Translations under genes and position numbers: made by a program
NCBI GenBank assembly: GCA_011800155.1
Contig: CM022369.1
Span: 1,922,001 to 1,986,000 of the forward strand
Direction: 5' to 3'
Origin: Flammulina velutipes
Lineage: Eukaryota > Basidiomycota > Agaricomycetes > Agaricales > Physalacriaceae
Length of the DNA: 64,000 nucleotides
Part shown: positions 1-12,636 of the stretch, one piece after another
Layout: each line of letters starts with the position of its first letter
Position numbering within the stretch: position 1 is the stretch's first letter
Notes under the pieces: generated by a model
What the model saw: the letters and a program-made list of their open reading frames with translations, nothing else
Databases searched by the model: none
What the model was told of the DNA's origin: nothing

Positions 1-3000
1 TGGTAGGCAGCAGCTACCTCATTTCGCGATGTTTCCCAGTATCGATGACGCAAGTAATATCTGGTATTGTGATACCAGTTTCGGCAATGTTTGTGGCTAT
101 AATATTGAGTTGAGGATGAGTTGTCAGGTTTAAAATAAGGGAAATAAAATACCAATCACAATCTTGCGGACGCCAAATGGAGGTATATCGAAGACAGCTC
201 CTTGATTTTCGCTCGAAAGTGTGGAGTGTAGGGGATATAACCTAAAAACTTCATCATCCCCGAAAGCTGGGTGCTCAGTTAACATATCATTCAACCGGCG
301 AATCTCTCCAATGCCAGGCATGAAGATGAGAATAGCCGTCGAAAACGCAGTATACTGGCTGCCAAAACAAACGTCCTCCATTAGACGAACAATGAGGTCG
401 TACGGAATTAGCTTCTCGTCGAAAAGTTTGACTGTGGCAATAGTACTGGGCGAGTACCTCTTGCCCAATTTGACAGGCTCAGAAGAGCCGCTAGATTCGT
501 CATCTGAGTCTGAGCCAGCTTCCATAAGCCCATCTGAGTGGCTCTTTCTGGCATAGAATTTGTCATGTGCTATGAATAGCCGCGTCAGCTTCTGAAGAGA
601 CAATGCGTGCGGTTGCTTACATTTTCGGGCGTACTGCGATTTCTCGTTGATAGTCCAGCCAGTAGCGTCAATGGCATCTTCGAGGTAATTGACCTGTACC
701 GGAAACGTACGACCAGGAACATGAATTGTCGGGCAGTCGTTGAAATAACGAGATATCTTGTCCGAATCAACCGTAGCCGACATCAAAACAACGCTACAAT
801 TAGTCTGAGATTAGATGTATTAGTTATTGGAAAACACTGACCGCAAATTAGGTCGGGATAGGATCAATGATTTTAGTACAATGAGCAGAAAATCAGACTC
901 GATGGTACGTTCATGAACCTATCCACAAACCGTTAGAGCCCGCCCATGAGAAAAAAACAGGTAATTACTTCGTCAACGATGATGTGCTACACGAATGTGA
1001 CTTCAGCACTACGCAGAAATGGATACAGACATTCAACCTCACCGTGATCTCGTCAAACGCGGTCCCGTGGCCGCCTGGGCCAGAGCCTCCTTCAAACATG
1101 CGAAGAGCAATGCCATTTGTAACGAATGCTAGTCTGGTGTTCTTGTTCATGTTACTCTCGAGGCGTATTGAATATCCGACCAAGGAGCTGCCAGTCCCGA
1201 CAGCGTTTGGACCATCACCGAGTTCACGAGACACGCCTGTGGTGCTTGAGAATTAATGTAAGATTTAGAGGGAAAGTCATACGTTGCGCCAGAGAGATTG
1301 CTGATATACGTCTTGGTTCCGTACAATATATCTTGCAAGGTATACCTTGCGAGAGTTGGTCTTCGAGGAGAAAGGCTGGGAGTTGAGTGGATTTTCCGCT
1401 GATTGATGATAAATCACCATTTATTTGATAGGGCGAAAACGAACACACCATCCTGTTTCACCACTAAGAACTAAGACCTGAGAGCGTTCCAGAGCTTCGA
1501 TGATATCCTTGCGATAACGAGCGATGGGGAGTTGGTTTCGTTGTAGCTTGAATTGACTGGTCAGTTGGAAATGCGAACCAAAGGTGTAATATGTACCAGC
1601 ATCTCTTGATACGCTGCGCTAGATTGCCGCTGTTCGTAGGCAGACATGAGCTGTTCCCGCACAGTCGATGAGGTGTCCTTGCGGACGTATGCCCGAGGCT
1701 GTTGATTGCTATCCGCCGTGAGTTTGACGGCTTTCGCAGCGACCTGACGCCGCAAGATTGTCAGATAACACAAGTGTCCTGCTATAGCATAGAAACTCAC
1801 CTTGGGGGCTGTAGAAATTTTATCTTTCGCGATGGTGGTCAACTTACTCCAGACATTCCTATTGATTTCATCTTCCTTCCTCTTTCTGTCCGCCTGAAAC
1901 CCGTCCCACAAGTCACGGTACGCTGGAGGTAATGTGCGAAACAGGGTATTGCCTCCTGGAATACTCGGCGAGCCAGAGGCAAATCCTTCAGTAGACGAGA
2001 AAGCCAGACTGTGAAGTGCCATGGTCGCAGCGTAGTTTTCGGCCTGGATTACGTTGTGGCAGGCTATAGTGTCCATTGCCCATATATTCTCTAATCCACC
2101 GTTCCATCGGATGGTAACCTGAGCTCGAACAGCTCGACTTGCGCCAGATATGACGTTGTACGAAAGTACAGCATACCTATCGGACTTGTATACAACATCT
2201 TTCAAAGAGACCTTTGGTGTTCTGCCGGACCAATGCTTGGGAAATGCCAGATCTTTCACAATGTATGTGACACCTTCTGGAGTCGTTCCCGATGTTGGCA
2301 TTTCTTCCAGGAGCTCGAACATGCCAGATTCGCTTTCTTCGTCAAAAACATCGGATGTGTTTTTTTCTGGAGGTGGAGGTGGAGGTGGTGGAGATGGCGA
2401 CGGCGACGGTTCGGCCAATGAAGTATCAAGTTGGTCTCCCCGCAGGCGAGCTAGGAGTGAATCTGAGGTCCTCTTTTTGCGTTCGGCTTCGTATTCGGCT
2501 TCTGCAGACCTTTCGTCGAAGAAATACTGTTTCTTCACTGTGTCCAAGCTTTTCTTCAGAGCCCTGATAACAGGAGCCTGGCGTTTCTGAGAACCCACAT
2601 AATCCAGCTCGAGCTTCAAGCGAACGTACTTCGCATTGGGATCGTCGACACCGTCAGCGTTGAGCGCATTGTCCGTCGTCATAGGATGATCGTCCCCATT
2701 GATTGGGTCATAAGTTAAGTTGCCTCTTGGGATGAACTCTGGTGCGGATGCATCAAGCGCGCGGAGTGAGGTTTTCGTTGGAAGTGAAGGGATGGGTTGG
2801 TCAACTTGCTGTATTGTAAGACTCTCTAAACGGGTGACATCCGCTGGAAAGCATTGACAAGAAGACCTTGATAATGAATTGAGGACGCACGACTAATCTT
2901 GAGCTCTTCTTCCGAGCAATTGGCGAACAGCTGTAAGAACGTTAATTCCGACGTTGTCCCAGTGCCAACGGACTGCGTACACACCCAGTCACTAGCATCA

Positions 3001-3654
3001 TCGATCTCAGCAGTGTCTATGGCTTCCAGACATTGAACAACGCGTTCTTCAGAAATCTCAAGACGGCGCAATGTGCCGTACGTGATTGCCAACTTCGACA
3101 ATAACTTGTCGTAGGGGATGTCTATAGGGCGTCTTGCTGCGTAACGGGATGTGAGAACCGTATAAATCTGATAGATAAAACTTATAGCCACCTTCATCGG
3201 ACTTGAAGTTAGCAGCGAGATCTAGAACGCGTTCAATGAGTTTAGGATGAAGCTCAAGGGCGGGGAGTGTTTTCGAGTAACGTCGTTCAACTTCAATGGC
3301 CTATGCTATCTTTTAGGAAGAATAATGCGGGAAAAGCAGATAACCGACTTGTACAGTCCTATATTTTGTCAGCGTTGCAGCCACTTGAAGTAAAGATAAT
3401 GCTAACCTAACGATGTCTTTCTCGGTTTTTTCCTGTAGTCTATCTACAAGGCCTTGTAGATGTGTTTGCTCGATATCAAGATTATCGCTCGAAGGTCCTG
3501 CTTGCGACAAGTCGTTGACTTCAGAGGTCAATTCCGGTGGCGCTGGTGTGATATCCTCTTCGACGACGGGAACGACTTTTTTGGGTACAGAGGTTGTAGC
3601 AAAGCCTCGCACAACATTCTTGGTATTGGAAGTTTTTTTCTTCTTCGGAGCCAT
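1..3654 (-). CDS. DEAH-box RNA helicase, DHX29/DHX57 (yeast YLR419W) type, 3' end outside window
   Basis: This is an ATP-dependent RNA helicase of the DHX29/DHX57 group, whose relatives act on structured mRNA during translation. From the start at 3654 it has a basic disordered leader with RGFATTSVPKK, a UBA-like helical segment (about 2880-3130), an acidic and proline-rich linker (about 2340-2420), a dsRBD-like segment (about 1980-2220) and the helicase core. Core motifs, after splicing, are motif I GETGCGKSTQ (near 1395-1460), motif Ia TEPRR (near 1320), TNGIALR (near 1120), motif II VDEVHERTIESDF split by an intron near 950, motif III LMSATVD (near 780) and motif V ATNIAETGITIPD (near 60-100). 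The window ends before motif VI, HA2 and the OB fold, so the C-terminal third is missing. At least six introns are implied. The family call is firm; DHX29 versus DHX57 is not resolved. Confidence 0.88.
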
Positions 3655-3985
3655 GACGACAGTTGTCTCGAAGCCTCGAAGCTGAGCGGGACGATGCGGT
3701 CTAGTTGCAGGACGACGGGGACGTGAAAAGAGGGAGATCGTTCTTCAAACAAGGTGGTTTGGTGACGGTAGAAGAATAACCAGGATGAATCATTGAGACT
3801 GTGCTGAAGTCGAAGGTGTTCGTCGTGGTTAAAGGCGCACAACGGGCCGGTAACCTCGGCTGCCGTCATCATCACCTCAACGACTCTTCCATCTCAAGCC
3901 TGTTACAGTCGTACTGGAGGCTCAGATCTATGCAACGGCTCAACGATCTTAATACAACAATAATATTACAAAAGTCAAGCCGAAT
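3655..3985. other. Intergenic, upstream of the helicase
   Basis: This gap of about 330 bp lies between the helicase start and the SWI1-like stop; both genes run leftward. It should hold the helicase promoter and the SWI1-like terminator. I see no conserved open frame or clear core-promoter motif in it. Confidence 0.5.
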
Positions 3986-6793
3986 CTAGTTTGCCATACA
4001 GTCAACTCGTGCTAGACTTTCCAATTCGTTGAACATAACCTGGTCAGAAAAAACTTCGCGCTGCATCAACATGTCCCAAGCCATACTCCGATGACTTGCT
4101 AAAAGACCACTTCCCTGTTCGCTATCGCCGTCCGTAGTGTCGCCCCAACCCATCCCGAAAGCCATTGTGGGCGCAACGGCCTTGGAGGTGTCGAATGCAT
4201 CCTCCCCATCGTCCAAAACCTTCAAGGTTTCGATAGCGCGTCGTGCACAAATCAAATACCAACTTCGAGCCTCTGGGTTGGGGTGCATCACAAATTTCTG
4301 GACCATCCGTAGGTATACGTTCTTAAAGCGTAGGGTGCGATCCGCTTTGATCTTGGCCTTCAAAGCTGGCGGGGCAAGAAATATGATAGAATAGATGGCC
4401 ATCACTATCTTTTCCATATAACTTATCCACGACTCCCGGCTAACAGCCTGGAAATCGGTATCAGCTAATGGTAATCGCCGGACCAGCGAGGTGAGAAGGA
4501 GGAGGGTAGATGAATCTGGGATAGCTTTGGAAAACACCTGTCGATTTGAATCGAGCTGCCCAAGTCGCGTGAATACATCCAGTGCCAAATCAGCGAGGGC
4601 GGGAGGAGCGTGGTGGGCGAGAGGGGAGCCGGTTAATTGAAGGAACGCAGAAGGAGATACAGCGTCGGCAGAATCTACCAGGTATGCAGAGATGAGTTGG
4701 AATAACCTGGTTGCAGTTTTTAATGTGCCGATGGAAGGGGAAGCGGGACTGGAGAAGATGACATGACTGGCGATACTGCCCAAGATGGATAATGTGTCCT
4801 TGCGTATAGTGACCACGTCACTAAGTGATAACGCAGCAGACGACGCGGCGTGTTGTCCATCCTTGATAGATACACAGCATAGACGAAGAGCCATGTCCAC
4901 AAGACGATGCTGGCGAGAGATATACTCGTTGTTTTCGGGTACAACAGACAAGTTGCGAACGATAGTGATGACGAGGAGAATGAGGCTTCCCGAACGTTGA
5001 CGAATACCCCATTTTGGATCTGCATCTCCTTGTCGTCGCGGAGGCACAAAGGGCCCATCGCTTCCGTCATAGACGGCAGTGGTCAGCTGCCGGTGGGTGG
5101 GGATGTAAAGCTCAGTGCCAACTGGCTGGAATTGATCCTCCCGTCCATCGAATGCGAGGTCCTCTACAAGGTCAAGCAGCTCGTCAAAGAGGTCACCACA
5201 TTGATGGATAGGAAACCCTGATCCCGGAGTCTGTCCCTTCATCGTCGACAATATTGCCAACGTCGTCAAGGCGTATGACATCTCTGTAGCGATTCGAGAA
5301 CGAAGGGACAAGACGAGTGCGTCGGTGTCGATGGTACCCCATTCGGCCATCTCCTTCAACGGGCGATCTCGACCAAGTGTGGGTGCGATTTCAGTTTCCG
5401 CAATCGCTTTCAAGTCTCGTCCGCCATATGTCTCCACCTCTCTAGCCAACGGCACGTACTCTATTTTTCGGCGTGCGGGCTGTGTTCGAGTGCGCTTCGG
5501 ACCCTCTACACTGACCTAAGAAAAGATGAGGCTTAGACGTTATAGCAGGCAGGCATGAAACTCACAGAAGCACCTTCAGAATGCTCAGAACCTGATGTAA
5601 GAATTCAATTGATAATTCGTGAGAGTTTACTTTTTGAAAGCTCACCCAACTTTTGGCGTACACGCTTCGCGGGGTCCTCTATCTCAAGTTTACGCTTGAG
5701 GCCTTGCAGATCGTCCAGTACATTTTCAGCGGTTTTACTTCCACCCGTGGGAGGAGCGGTGAGTGGCGGGCTTTGCATGCTACCGGAGCCAGCAGTGTGG
5801 TTTGGCTGAAAGGGCGTGCTCGGCGTGGAAGCTGTTGTTCCAGTGGGCATTCCAGACGAGCGAGGCATCTGAGGGAAGGCGCCACTCATTGGAGTTGAGC
5901 CCATGATGTTGGGAGGCATCGGGCGATTCGCGGAGACGGGGGTTTGTGGACCACCTTGCTTGGACGACATCTGAGCCTTCCGCTGCTGCTCTGCAATGTT
6001 CTGTTTATACATCGCTTCAAATGGTCCTAGAAGAAGATCGTAACACGCTTGGAGGGCATGTGCGCTGGTAGTGGCACCAGTTCCGTGAGGTTGGGGAAGT
6101 TCTTCAGGAAGACCCAATTGATTGGCATAGTTAGCCCAGTTGCACACCTGATCATTTAGTAAATGAAGGCCAACGTGTCAGGATAGTTTACACACCGCAC
6201 CACCTCCTGCTGTAGCCACGAACCCCCACAACTTGAAGAGGTCTATGTCCTTGCCGCACAGCCGAAAATGACCTATTTCTGGTGAAAGGTCGATAACATT
6301 GAATGGGGAGTTACTGGGGTCATATGAAGGGGTAGGGAGTCCAGTGAAATGGGGAGGTAAAGGTGTGTTCCGTTTCATCATAACGTTTGCGACACCGACT
6401 AGAAATCCCTGTGCACGCGTCTTGACTTGGGTATTGAGCGACGGGCGACCAGCTGCGGCGTTAGGCGTCGACATGCTGGCATCGAAGAATGTGGCAGAAT
6501 TGGGTGGTTGACCGGTCTGTTGAGGGTCATGGTTGGCAGCTTGCTGCATTCCAGTTCCGCCGAGGAATGACCCCGAATTTATTCCGCCTCGACCATTTGC
6601 CATGCGTGCGTTACTGGCAGCGCTGAGGGCAGCCATTTGTTTCGCCGCCTGCGAGGGGTCGAGATTGAAATAAGTGCTATCCGGGTGTTGATTGCGAAGA
6701 CCGTGGCCACTGTTATTCGAAGGCTGTCCATGTTGGGGCCTGATAAGCAGTCAACAGAGCATACATGTCAGTCAAACTTGTTACGAACATCAT
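3986..6793 (-). CDS. ARID-domain subunit of SWI/SNF (SWI1/BAF250-like)
   Basis: This is the ARID DNA-binding subunit of the SWI/SNF chromatin remodelling complex. The ARID region lies at about 5990-6430: MMKRNTPLPP, then LCGKDIDLFKLWGFVATAGG, then after an intron VCNWANYANQLGLPEE and ALQACYDLLLGPFEAMYK. A Pro/Gln/Ser-rich stretch follows, then a small exon (GSEHSEGAS, about 5566-5592), and then the long C-terminal exon with RKIEYVPLAREVETYGGRDL, a motif I associate with fungal SWI1. That helical repeat region matches the BAF250 C-terminal type. Open coding continues upstream of the internal Met at 6636 to an acceptor at 6740. The best first exon is five coding bases at 6793-6789 joined by a 49-nt intron, giving MMPQHGQPSNN. 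That 5' end is inferred; an alternative Met at 6922 in the same frame cannot be excluded. Confidence 0.85.
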
Positions 6794-7029
6794 TTTATAG
6801 AAGCACAGGTGCCGTTTCCAACGTCGTCGAACAGAATGAGAGCGTTCCCAAGTCCAACTGGCCTGCCGACCGACACCGCCTGGCTGTTGCCTCTTTGGGA
6901 CCGTGGGAGCGTGTCCTTGCATCAGTAACTTTTTTTCAGTCGTGTTCAGCTCATCTTGATCTCTCACTTCCACAAGCCCTTCAATCTGTCTCTTTCTTAC
7001 ACTTGATAATACAGCTTCTACTTGTTCTT

Positions 7030-7577
7030 ATGCCGAAGTCCGAGATCGACGACATCTTCGCTGCTAAGGGCAAGATTCCCGTCCCAGGACCTTCCTCCTC
7101 GAAAATCCCTTCGACGAAGAAAAAGTCTAAGAAAAGGCCACGAGAACATCTGGAGACTACTGACAATAACTCTTCTCCTCTTGTTGTTATCCCCGAGACC
7201 ATCGTAGACTCGTCTGCATTGGTACCACCTCCTGCCAAACGACCAAAACAGGGCAAAAAAGAGAAATCTTCGCAGCCTGCAGCCCCAGATAGTTTTGCAG
7301 ATTCCAGAGGCAGTGGTTCTCGTACGTTCACCTTATTATTCTCGTGCCTTTTCAGTCTAACATACCTAAAGGACGGCAAACTGAAGAAGGATGGTCAATC
7401 TACAAAGAAGATGAACTTGGCATGAGCAACGAGGGAGGCGGTGAGACGCCTCGCTGTTGCTCGTCTAGCGACGCTCACAATTCACAGATACTGCATTGTG
7501 TCCATTTGATTGTGAATGCTGTATGTTTGCCTCCATCGTTGCCTCCGTCTTTTCACTCAGATTCTCTAGGTTTTTAA
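7030..7577 (+). CDS. DUF1764 family protein
   Basis: This is a small lysine-rich eukaryotic protein of the DUF1764 family, which has no established function. The first exon is basic and disordered (KKKSKKRPRE, then a second run GKKEKSSQ). Splicing at about 7335 and 7369 gives the conserved stretch RRQTEEGWSIYKEDELGMSN. An intron from about 7440 to 7489 leads to GDTALCPFDCEC, the family's Cys motif. The typical ending CCF is recovered only if a third intron (about 7526-7569) joins to a last exon of eight bases, GTTTTTAA. Phases agree at all three junctions, which supports the model. The start at 7030 is the first Met of the basic leader. It lies about 240 bp from the divergently transcribed SWI1-like gene. 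Confidence 0.8.
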
Positions 7578-7835
7578 TCCATTATCCACCCTCTGGCGTC
7601 TACCATCTCTTCGGCTGTTTCGAAGCCTTGGCTATCGCATTCGTGCAATGATTGATCAAGGTCAAAAAGCAGCCCAAATCAATACTTTCCTTATTGACGC
7701 GTCTGAAAGGCGCTCTTTCGGTCGTGGATTGTCTCGTTATACGATTTATCGGAATACAATAATTGCTTTGCCTGACCCATTGTGTCTGTTCAATAAGTCA
7801 ATCTAAGTATATGCCCACTGAAAAAGGAGTATTTA

Positions 7836-9021
7836 TTAATCATCATCGTCGTCGTCGTCATCGATTTTCGTCAGTTCGTGTCCAAAGGGATCCTCTTCCT
7901 GTATTCCACCTTCCGCTTTGCGTGCGCGTTTCTCTATGTTCTTCTTTTCTTCTTCCGCTTGCCGTGCCAAGTACGCTTTACTCCCTACCACCTTCTCTGG
8001 ATTTTTGCATGTACGCAGTCGGCGATCGACATTTCGTACTGCTTCAATGTCGGGAGGTTGCGAGCACGTCTGTATGATGCCCTTGATCGTCTGAATAACG
8101 TTTCGGATGGAGGACAGTGATTCGTTAGGGAACTTAGTTTGCAACCAGTTGTCGCATTCGGCAGGGAAGACGAGAGACATTGCCGCTAGTGCGATTTGAG
8201 AAGGCGTGTAGATAAGCTCCGCGTCGGATAATCGAGAGATGCGAACGTGGTTCAGTGCCACTTCGTAGGAATCCCTATGCGTCGCCGGCCAGTCGCTTTG
8301 AGCGTCAGGGATGCTCTGCGACATTGAGTTGAAATTGAGGTACCGCTAAGAGGCACATACCTGGAAGTCAAGCCAGAGGCCCCAAAGCGCACGATGGGCA
8401 TGCCATACCGAGAACTCAAAGCCCAGGCTTTGCGCCACAAGAAACTCAAGATCAAGAACATCTGTCGGCGTGGTGCTCTTGATATGTGTGGTATACGTCT
8501 CCAAGGATATGGGATTGTTCGTGGTTTTGGTTGCCAGAAACAGCGCAGTGAGCCTGTTTGGTCGTGAGCTAGTTATATATATATATATATAGAGTGGCAA
8601 GACGCGTACATGACATTCTTTGGATGCCAATCCATGACCGTGTTCTTCAAATAGAAACGCTTCATATAGCTGACAGCGGTCGCTTCGACTTCTTCAGGAA
8701 ATCGAAAAAGACCACACAGTTGAGTGATTTTGGTGAGGTAGTGTTTTACTAGGAGATTTTCTTCTGAGGCTGACAAGAAGGACACATCCAAGGAAGAACC
8801 TGGCTAGAGGACGTCAAGGGAAGGGTTCCATGGTGCTTGGAACTAACCTCATACTCGTCGAGAGTCCTTTTGATGGCTGCGACTGCTGCTTGATTCATAG
8901 CTGTCCGTACACTATTCAACTGATCTGGAGAATAGCGCCAGTTACTATACTGAGTACTAGCTTCGTATATTGGTAGCTTTGCAGGCGGCACGGAGGGCGA
9001 AGAGGCACCAGGCATATCCAT
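7836..9021 (-). CDS. Cyclin H homologue (TFIIH/CAK cyclin, CCL1/Mcs2 type)
   Basis: This is the cyclin partner of the CDK-activating kinase, part of TFIIH, acting in the nucleus in transcription initiation and cell-cycle kinase activation. The N-terminus YEASTQYSNWRYSPDQL matches the cyclin H signature. The first cyclin box follows: LTKITQLCGLFRFPEEVEAT, AVSYMKRFYLKNTVMDWHPK, then LTALFLATKTTNNPISLETY across an intron carrying a (TA)n tract. The second half contains SLGFEFSVWHAHRALWGLW and the fold-2 segment YTPSQIALAAMSLVFP. The tail is charged and ends in a run of eight Asp. Four exons are clear: start 9021, introns near 8800-8850, 8572-8610 and 8310-8360. It converges with the DUF1764 gene. 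Confidence 0.87.
8574..8591. repeat. (TA)9 microsatellite in a cyclin H intron
   Basis: Nine uninterrupted TA units lie inside the second intron of the cyclin H gene, just upstream of its acceptor when read on the minus strand. Being intronic, length change should not alter the protein unless it disturbs splicing. Confidence 0.9.
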
Positions 9022-9150
9022 GATTGGAGGTTCGGAACAAGAAATCTATGTAAATGGCACGTGGTCGTCCATCAAATCTTTGATCGCGACTTATGTTTAT
9101 TCTGGTCCACAGCCCCTTGGTCAGTCACTCGCTTGAATTCCGTTCGCTCT

Positions 9151-10182
9151 ATGTATTTTTCTTCTATCCTCGCGCTCTTTTTATCTACATCCCTACTCCC
9201 ATCTGTCTCTGCTGGTCAAGGATTTACCCAAGGTCTCTCCATAATTAATGCTCCCAGTCCAGGAAGGTTTGGCCGCAGTTTCAATTGAGTTGGGGAGTAT
9301 TTGCTAATAAACTGCTCAGTCCTGGACACGCCGGTAGCCCTCTTCCCATTTCTGTCGAAGTATGGATACATTTTAACTCCCTATTACTCCGACGTTTACA
9401 CTCACTACAGGTCTCTGGCAATGGCAATCTTCCTGAAGATTCATCCTTCGAGCTCCTCGAAATCTATCTTGTGTCTTCGGACACAGAGATCAACATGACA
9501 GTGGCACAGGGCACCGGATTTCTAACGGGAGAGACTGGTTCGGTCAGGCATCTCAACTGGCCTGTCCCCCAGTGCACGCCGCCAGGGGATTACAATGTTG
9601 GTCAAATCATCTCTACACTTTCAACACTTGCTCTAACTATTACCACAGCTCACATTTTATGAGACTACACGCATCGCAGGCGATGTCTTTTTTGCTATTA
9701 CTGCCGTTCCTCTTCCGGTTGAAAATCCCAATCCGTCTGGGGACTGTACCGCCGACGCGAACACACTCGAACCTCAACCTCAGCCTTTCAATCCCCCAGA
9801 TGATCCTCCGCTCGCCGGGACCCCCGAGACAATGATGACTGTTACAATGCCTGCAGGACCGTTTCCTACAGTGACGGAAACATCTGGTTCTACTGTGACT
9901 GTCATCATGGAATCAATAACCACTGTAACTACAATGCAGATGGGTTCTAACGGTCCCACGACCTCTACGTAGGAAGCTTCTGTTCTCATCAGTATTCGAT
10001 GTTGACATCCCCTCAATAGTTTCACGCAGACATTCTGGAGTACGACTGCTATGGATGCGGCCAGTATATCCGGTCTTGTTCCTCTGTTGAACGTCGACGC
10101 CGGTGGGGCTGAAATGAATGTAGTGTCGGGTTCCTTGAAGTGGATCACTCTTGCCAGTCTGATATACGCAATGATGAACTAA
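9151..10182 (+). CDS. Secreted Ser/Thr-rich protein, possibly GPI-anchored
   Basis: I do not recognise the family. The protein begins with a clear signal peptide (MYFSSILALFLSTSLLPSVS, cleavage likely after SVSA). Phase-consistent splicing then gives SPGSPGHAGSPLPISVEV, an intron with donor at 9360, an exon containing NLPEDSSFELLEIYLVSSD and HLNWPVPQCTPPGDYN, an intron ending near 9649, and LTFYETTRIAGDVFFAITAV. That part looks like a small beta-rich extracellular domain. A Pro-rich segment and a Thr/Val repeat stretch (TVTVIMESITTVTTM) follow. After a last intron (about 9969-10019) the C-terminus ends with a moderately hydrophobic WITLASLIYAMMN, which could be a GPI-attachment tail but is short. 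Five exons are inferred. Start 9151 is the first Met of the signal peptide. Confidence 0.68.
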
Positions 10183-10602
10183 CACAATGTTCTGCGCGCC
10201 TGACCAGTTGCCATGATGGTGGGAATCAGAAGGCATAATCAATGCTAGAGAATAACCAACACGAATAAGAAGCAACCACTAGATATGGGAGACGCAGGCT
10301 CGAGCACTACTACTTTTAATTAACCGACAACCCCGACAATCCGCAGCTCCCTGGTGGGAATTTAATTGAGTGTATACGGTCTCGTGCCTGATTATCACCT
10401 TTCTTCGATCTTACTGATGTTCAAGCAGCGTTGCTATGCACGAGTACTTTTCTCTACTTTCATTTGTCTTACCTTCAGTCCACCTCGCCTTTCGTACAGC
10501 TCCTCACTATGATCTCCTGGGGAGATCTCTGATCCTCGACTCGGATTTGTCGCGATCACGCAGCTGACCAGGACCCATTTCAGCACTGAGCGCTTGAGCA
10601 GC
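10183..10602. other. Intergenic, upstream of the multi-pass membrane protein
   Basis: About 420 bp separate the secreted protein and the next gene, both on the plus strand. It contains a mixed AT-rich stretch near 10310-10330. I see no conserved frame, repeat or RNA gene. Confidence 0.4.
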
Positions 10603-12320
10603 ATGGCTATTGCAGAACTCAGGCAGATAGACGTAGAGCAGACGCATCCGTCTTCCGAAAAGCCCTGTTGCGCTCCGAACGAGGTCGTGATCACACTCTC
10701 TACTACAGTCGCTATCCCGGACTACACTCGCTACTATAAATCACCCATCCTTGAGTTTGCACCAGCCTATATGGCCTACAACGACGGTTCCCTCCTACTT
10801 CAGCCCCTCGTTGATGCGCACCACGATTCCCTACTCTCTATTCTGATGACAGGCGTCCTCGTTACTCTGTTCGTTAGAAACACGTTGGTTTGCATTGTCA
10901 ACCTTCGACGCACGACTATTCAAAAAAAGGCGCTGTTTTACGCCCTCTTGATCAGTCAGATCCTTGGCATAGTTGCGCTCGCCTTCGCCATTTATGAGCA
11001 GCTGGATTTCTTGACCAGGTGTAAAATGTGAGATTTCCTAGGCCATGCCTTCAACTCGTATTGATTTATCTCTAGCACCATGATTATAACTTGTGCACTG
11101 GGTGCTGTCTCTCTCAATATATTGGTACTCGACACTTGTAGCTGGCAAGTGTAATGATTGCTCACCCCCTCGAAGATGACTGGTGTTCTTGGTTATAAAG
11201 CCTATCGGTGCTTGAACGACTCGCGTGCCGTGCTGGCTACGTTGACTTTGCTTGCAACATCGTCTATCATTTTCACGATTCTTAATTTGGTGACATTGGA
11301 GACCGAGCGCGGTTTGGCTGGTACGTGACAGTCTGAGTTTTATCATTATCATGACCTTTCCACAGGCGGCTGTAGAATGAAAGAAGAAAGTATGCAATGG
11401 ATCCGGGTGTATCTCATCATTCAGTTGGCAGAAGCTTTGTTCATCTCTTTGTGCTGTGAGTACCGTTGTGAGTTTGTGAAATGTGCCGCTAAGAAGATCA
11501 GTTCTTTCTGCTGTCTGGAAATCGCGCGATTCTCCCATCGCTCGTGGGAGGATGTCTATTCGTTTATCTCTGCAAGAGGTCGAAGAGGAGAATTGCGAAC
11601 CATCTTCATCTCGAGGCTGGTGGGATTATGTCCCAAACAAGGAAATGAACGACAGCAATCTCCCTGCTCGTAAAAACCAACTCCTTCGGTCTATTCGAAC
11701 GATTTTTCAGAGGTCCCTTCGCTTCCGGCGACTCGATTCCATTCACTTCCAAAATGTAGCGGGACCGGAACCCCACATTTCCGACATACTGGAATCGCGG
11801 GAACAAAACAGACGCTCTATCGCTTCATCCCGCAGTACCTTTCGCTGGCTCATGCCTAGAGTAGAAACACTCCATAAGGCAATGCAGGACGAGGCAAGTC
11901 GTTCAACGTTAATTGACTGTCTAACACTCACTGGCAATTGTCATGTTGACTTCCAGCTCATCTATACGTCTCTCATCAGTGCAATATGCGTCGTCAACGC
12001 ACTTTTATCTGTTATAGGAAGCAGTACTCCAAATGGAGTATCGATTCTGCAATGGATTGGCCTCAACTGTCAGTATTTTTGAACAGGTGTATCACTGATT
12101 TAAAAACTCACCTTTACCAGGGATCGTTGTATCTCTATTGTCCATCCACAGTTTCAGCCGAGTCGTAAGGAGACAAGAACGTGAACAAGCCCAGTCACAT
12201 TACTGCCGCAATGCGGGGCATCCTAATTTTATCACCAATCCGTTTGACGATCGTCATGCTTCCCCGCCTTCCCATTCATCACCTCCAATATCCTCGTCTT
12301 TAGGTTCAATCGAGATCTAA
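10603..12320 (+). CDS. Multi-pass membrane protein, fungal, function unknown
   Basis: I do not recognise a named family. The N-terminal extracytosolic-looking segment is followed by hydrophobic spans: LLSILMTGVLVTLFV, ALFYALLISQILGIVALAFA, then (after introns) one around MIITCALGAVSLNI, ATLTLLATSSIIFTILNLV and YLIIQLAEALFISLC. Next comes the polar loop with VWKSRDSPIARGRMSIRLS, then a long cytosolic stretch, then the last span ISAICVVNALLSVIG and a basic Ser/Pro tail. I count six to eight possible membrane segments. The SPIARGRMSIRLS loop is a motif I associate with poorly characterised basidiomycete membrane proteins. About six introns are needed; those between 11030 and 11500 are the least certain. 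Start 10603 is the first ATG of the open exon. Confidence 0.65.
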
Positions 12321-12636
12321 TCTGGAATAGAAAATACTGTAATTTTATGCGTGTATGTCTGTACAGTTCTATGAAACCATTTCTCTAACATACTTATAAG
12401 GTGTAAGGAAGTGTGGCGTCGCCTTTTTTGCGGAAAATGCATATGAAATTACCTCAATATCCTTAGGTCGATCTACAATGTTAGTGATATATTCACGAGG
12501 AGACACGACTGTATGGGGAGGGATTGGTTGGTTGTATTGCTGGATAGCTGGATAGCTGTGACATAAGCACAATTGGACCGTGAACTTTAACTGTCAACTC
12601 CACAGACCGTAGAGCTGTCTCTTTTGCTCTTCGACT
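12321..12636. other. Intergenic between two plus-strand genes
   Basis: This gap of about 315 bp follows the membrane-protein stop and is fairly AT-rich. It should carry the promoter of the disordered-protein gene. A small imperfect direct repeat (ctggatagctggatagct) occurs near 12540. Nothing else stands out. Confidence 0.4.

Noticed and set aside
6637..7029. An open plus-strand frame leading into the DUF1764 protein
   Set aside because: The first 130 codons overlap the SWI1-like 5' exons on the other strand and are not family-like; homology starts only at the Met at 7030.
11038..11538. A 166-residue minus-strand frame over the first multi-pass membrane protein
   Set aside because: It spans sense exons and introns with clear splice phases and shows no domain or signal sequence.
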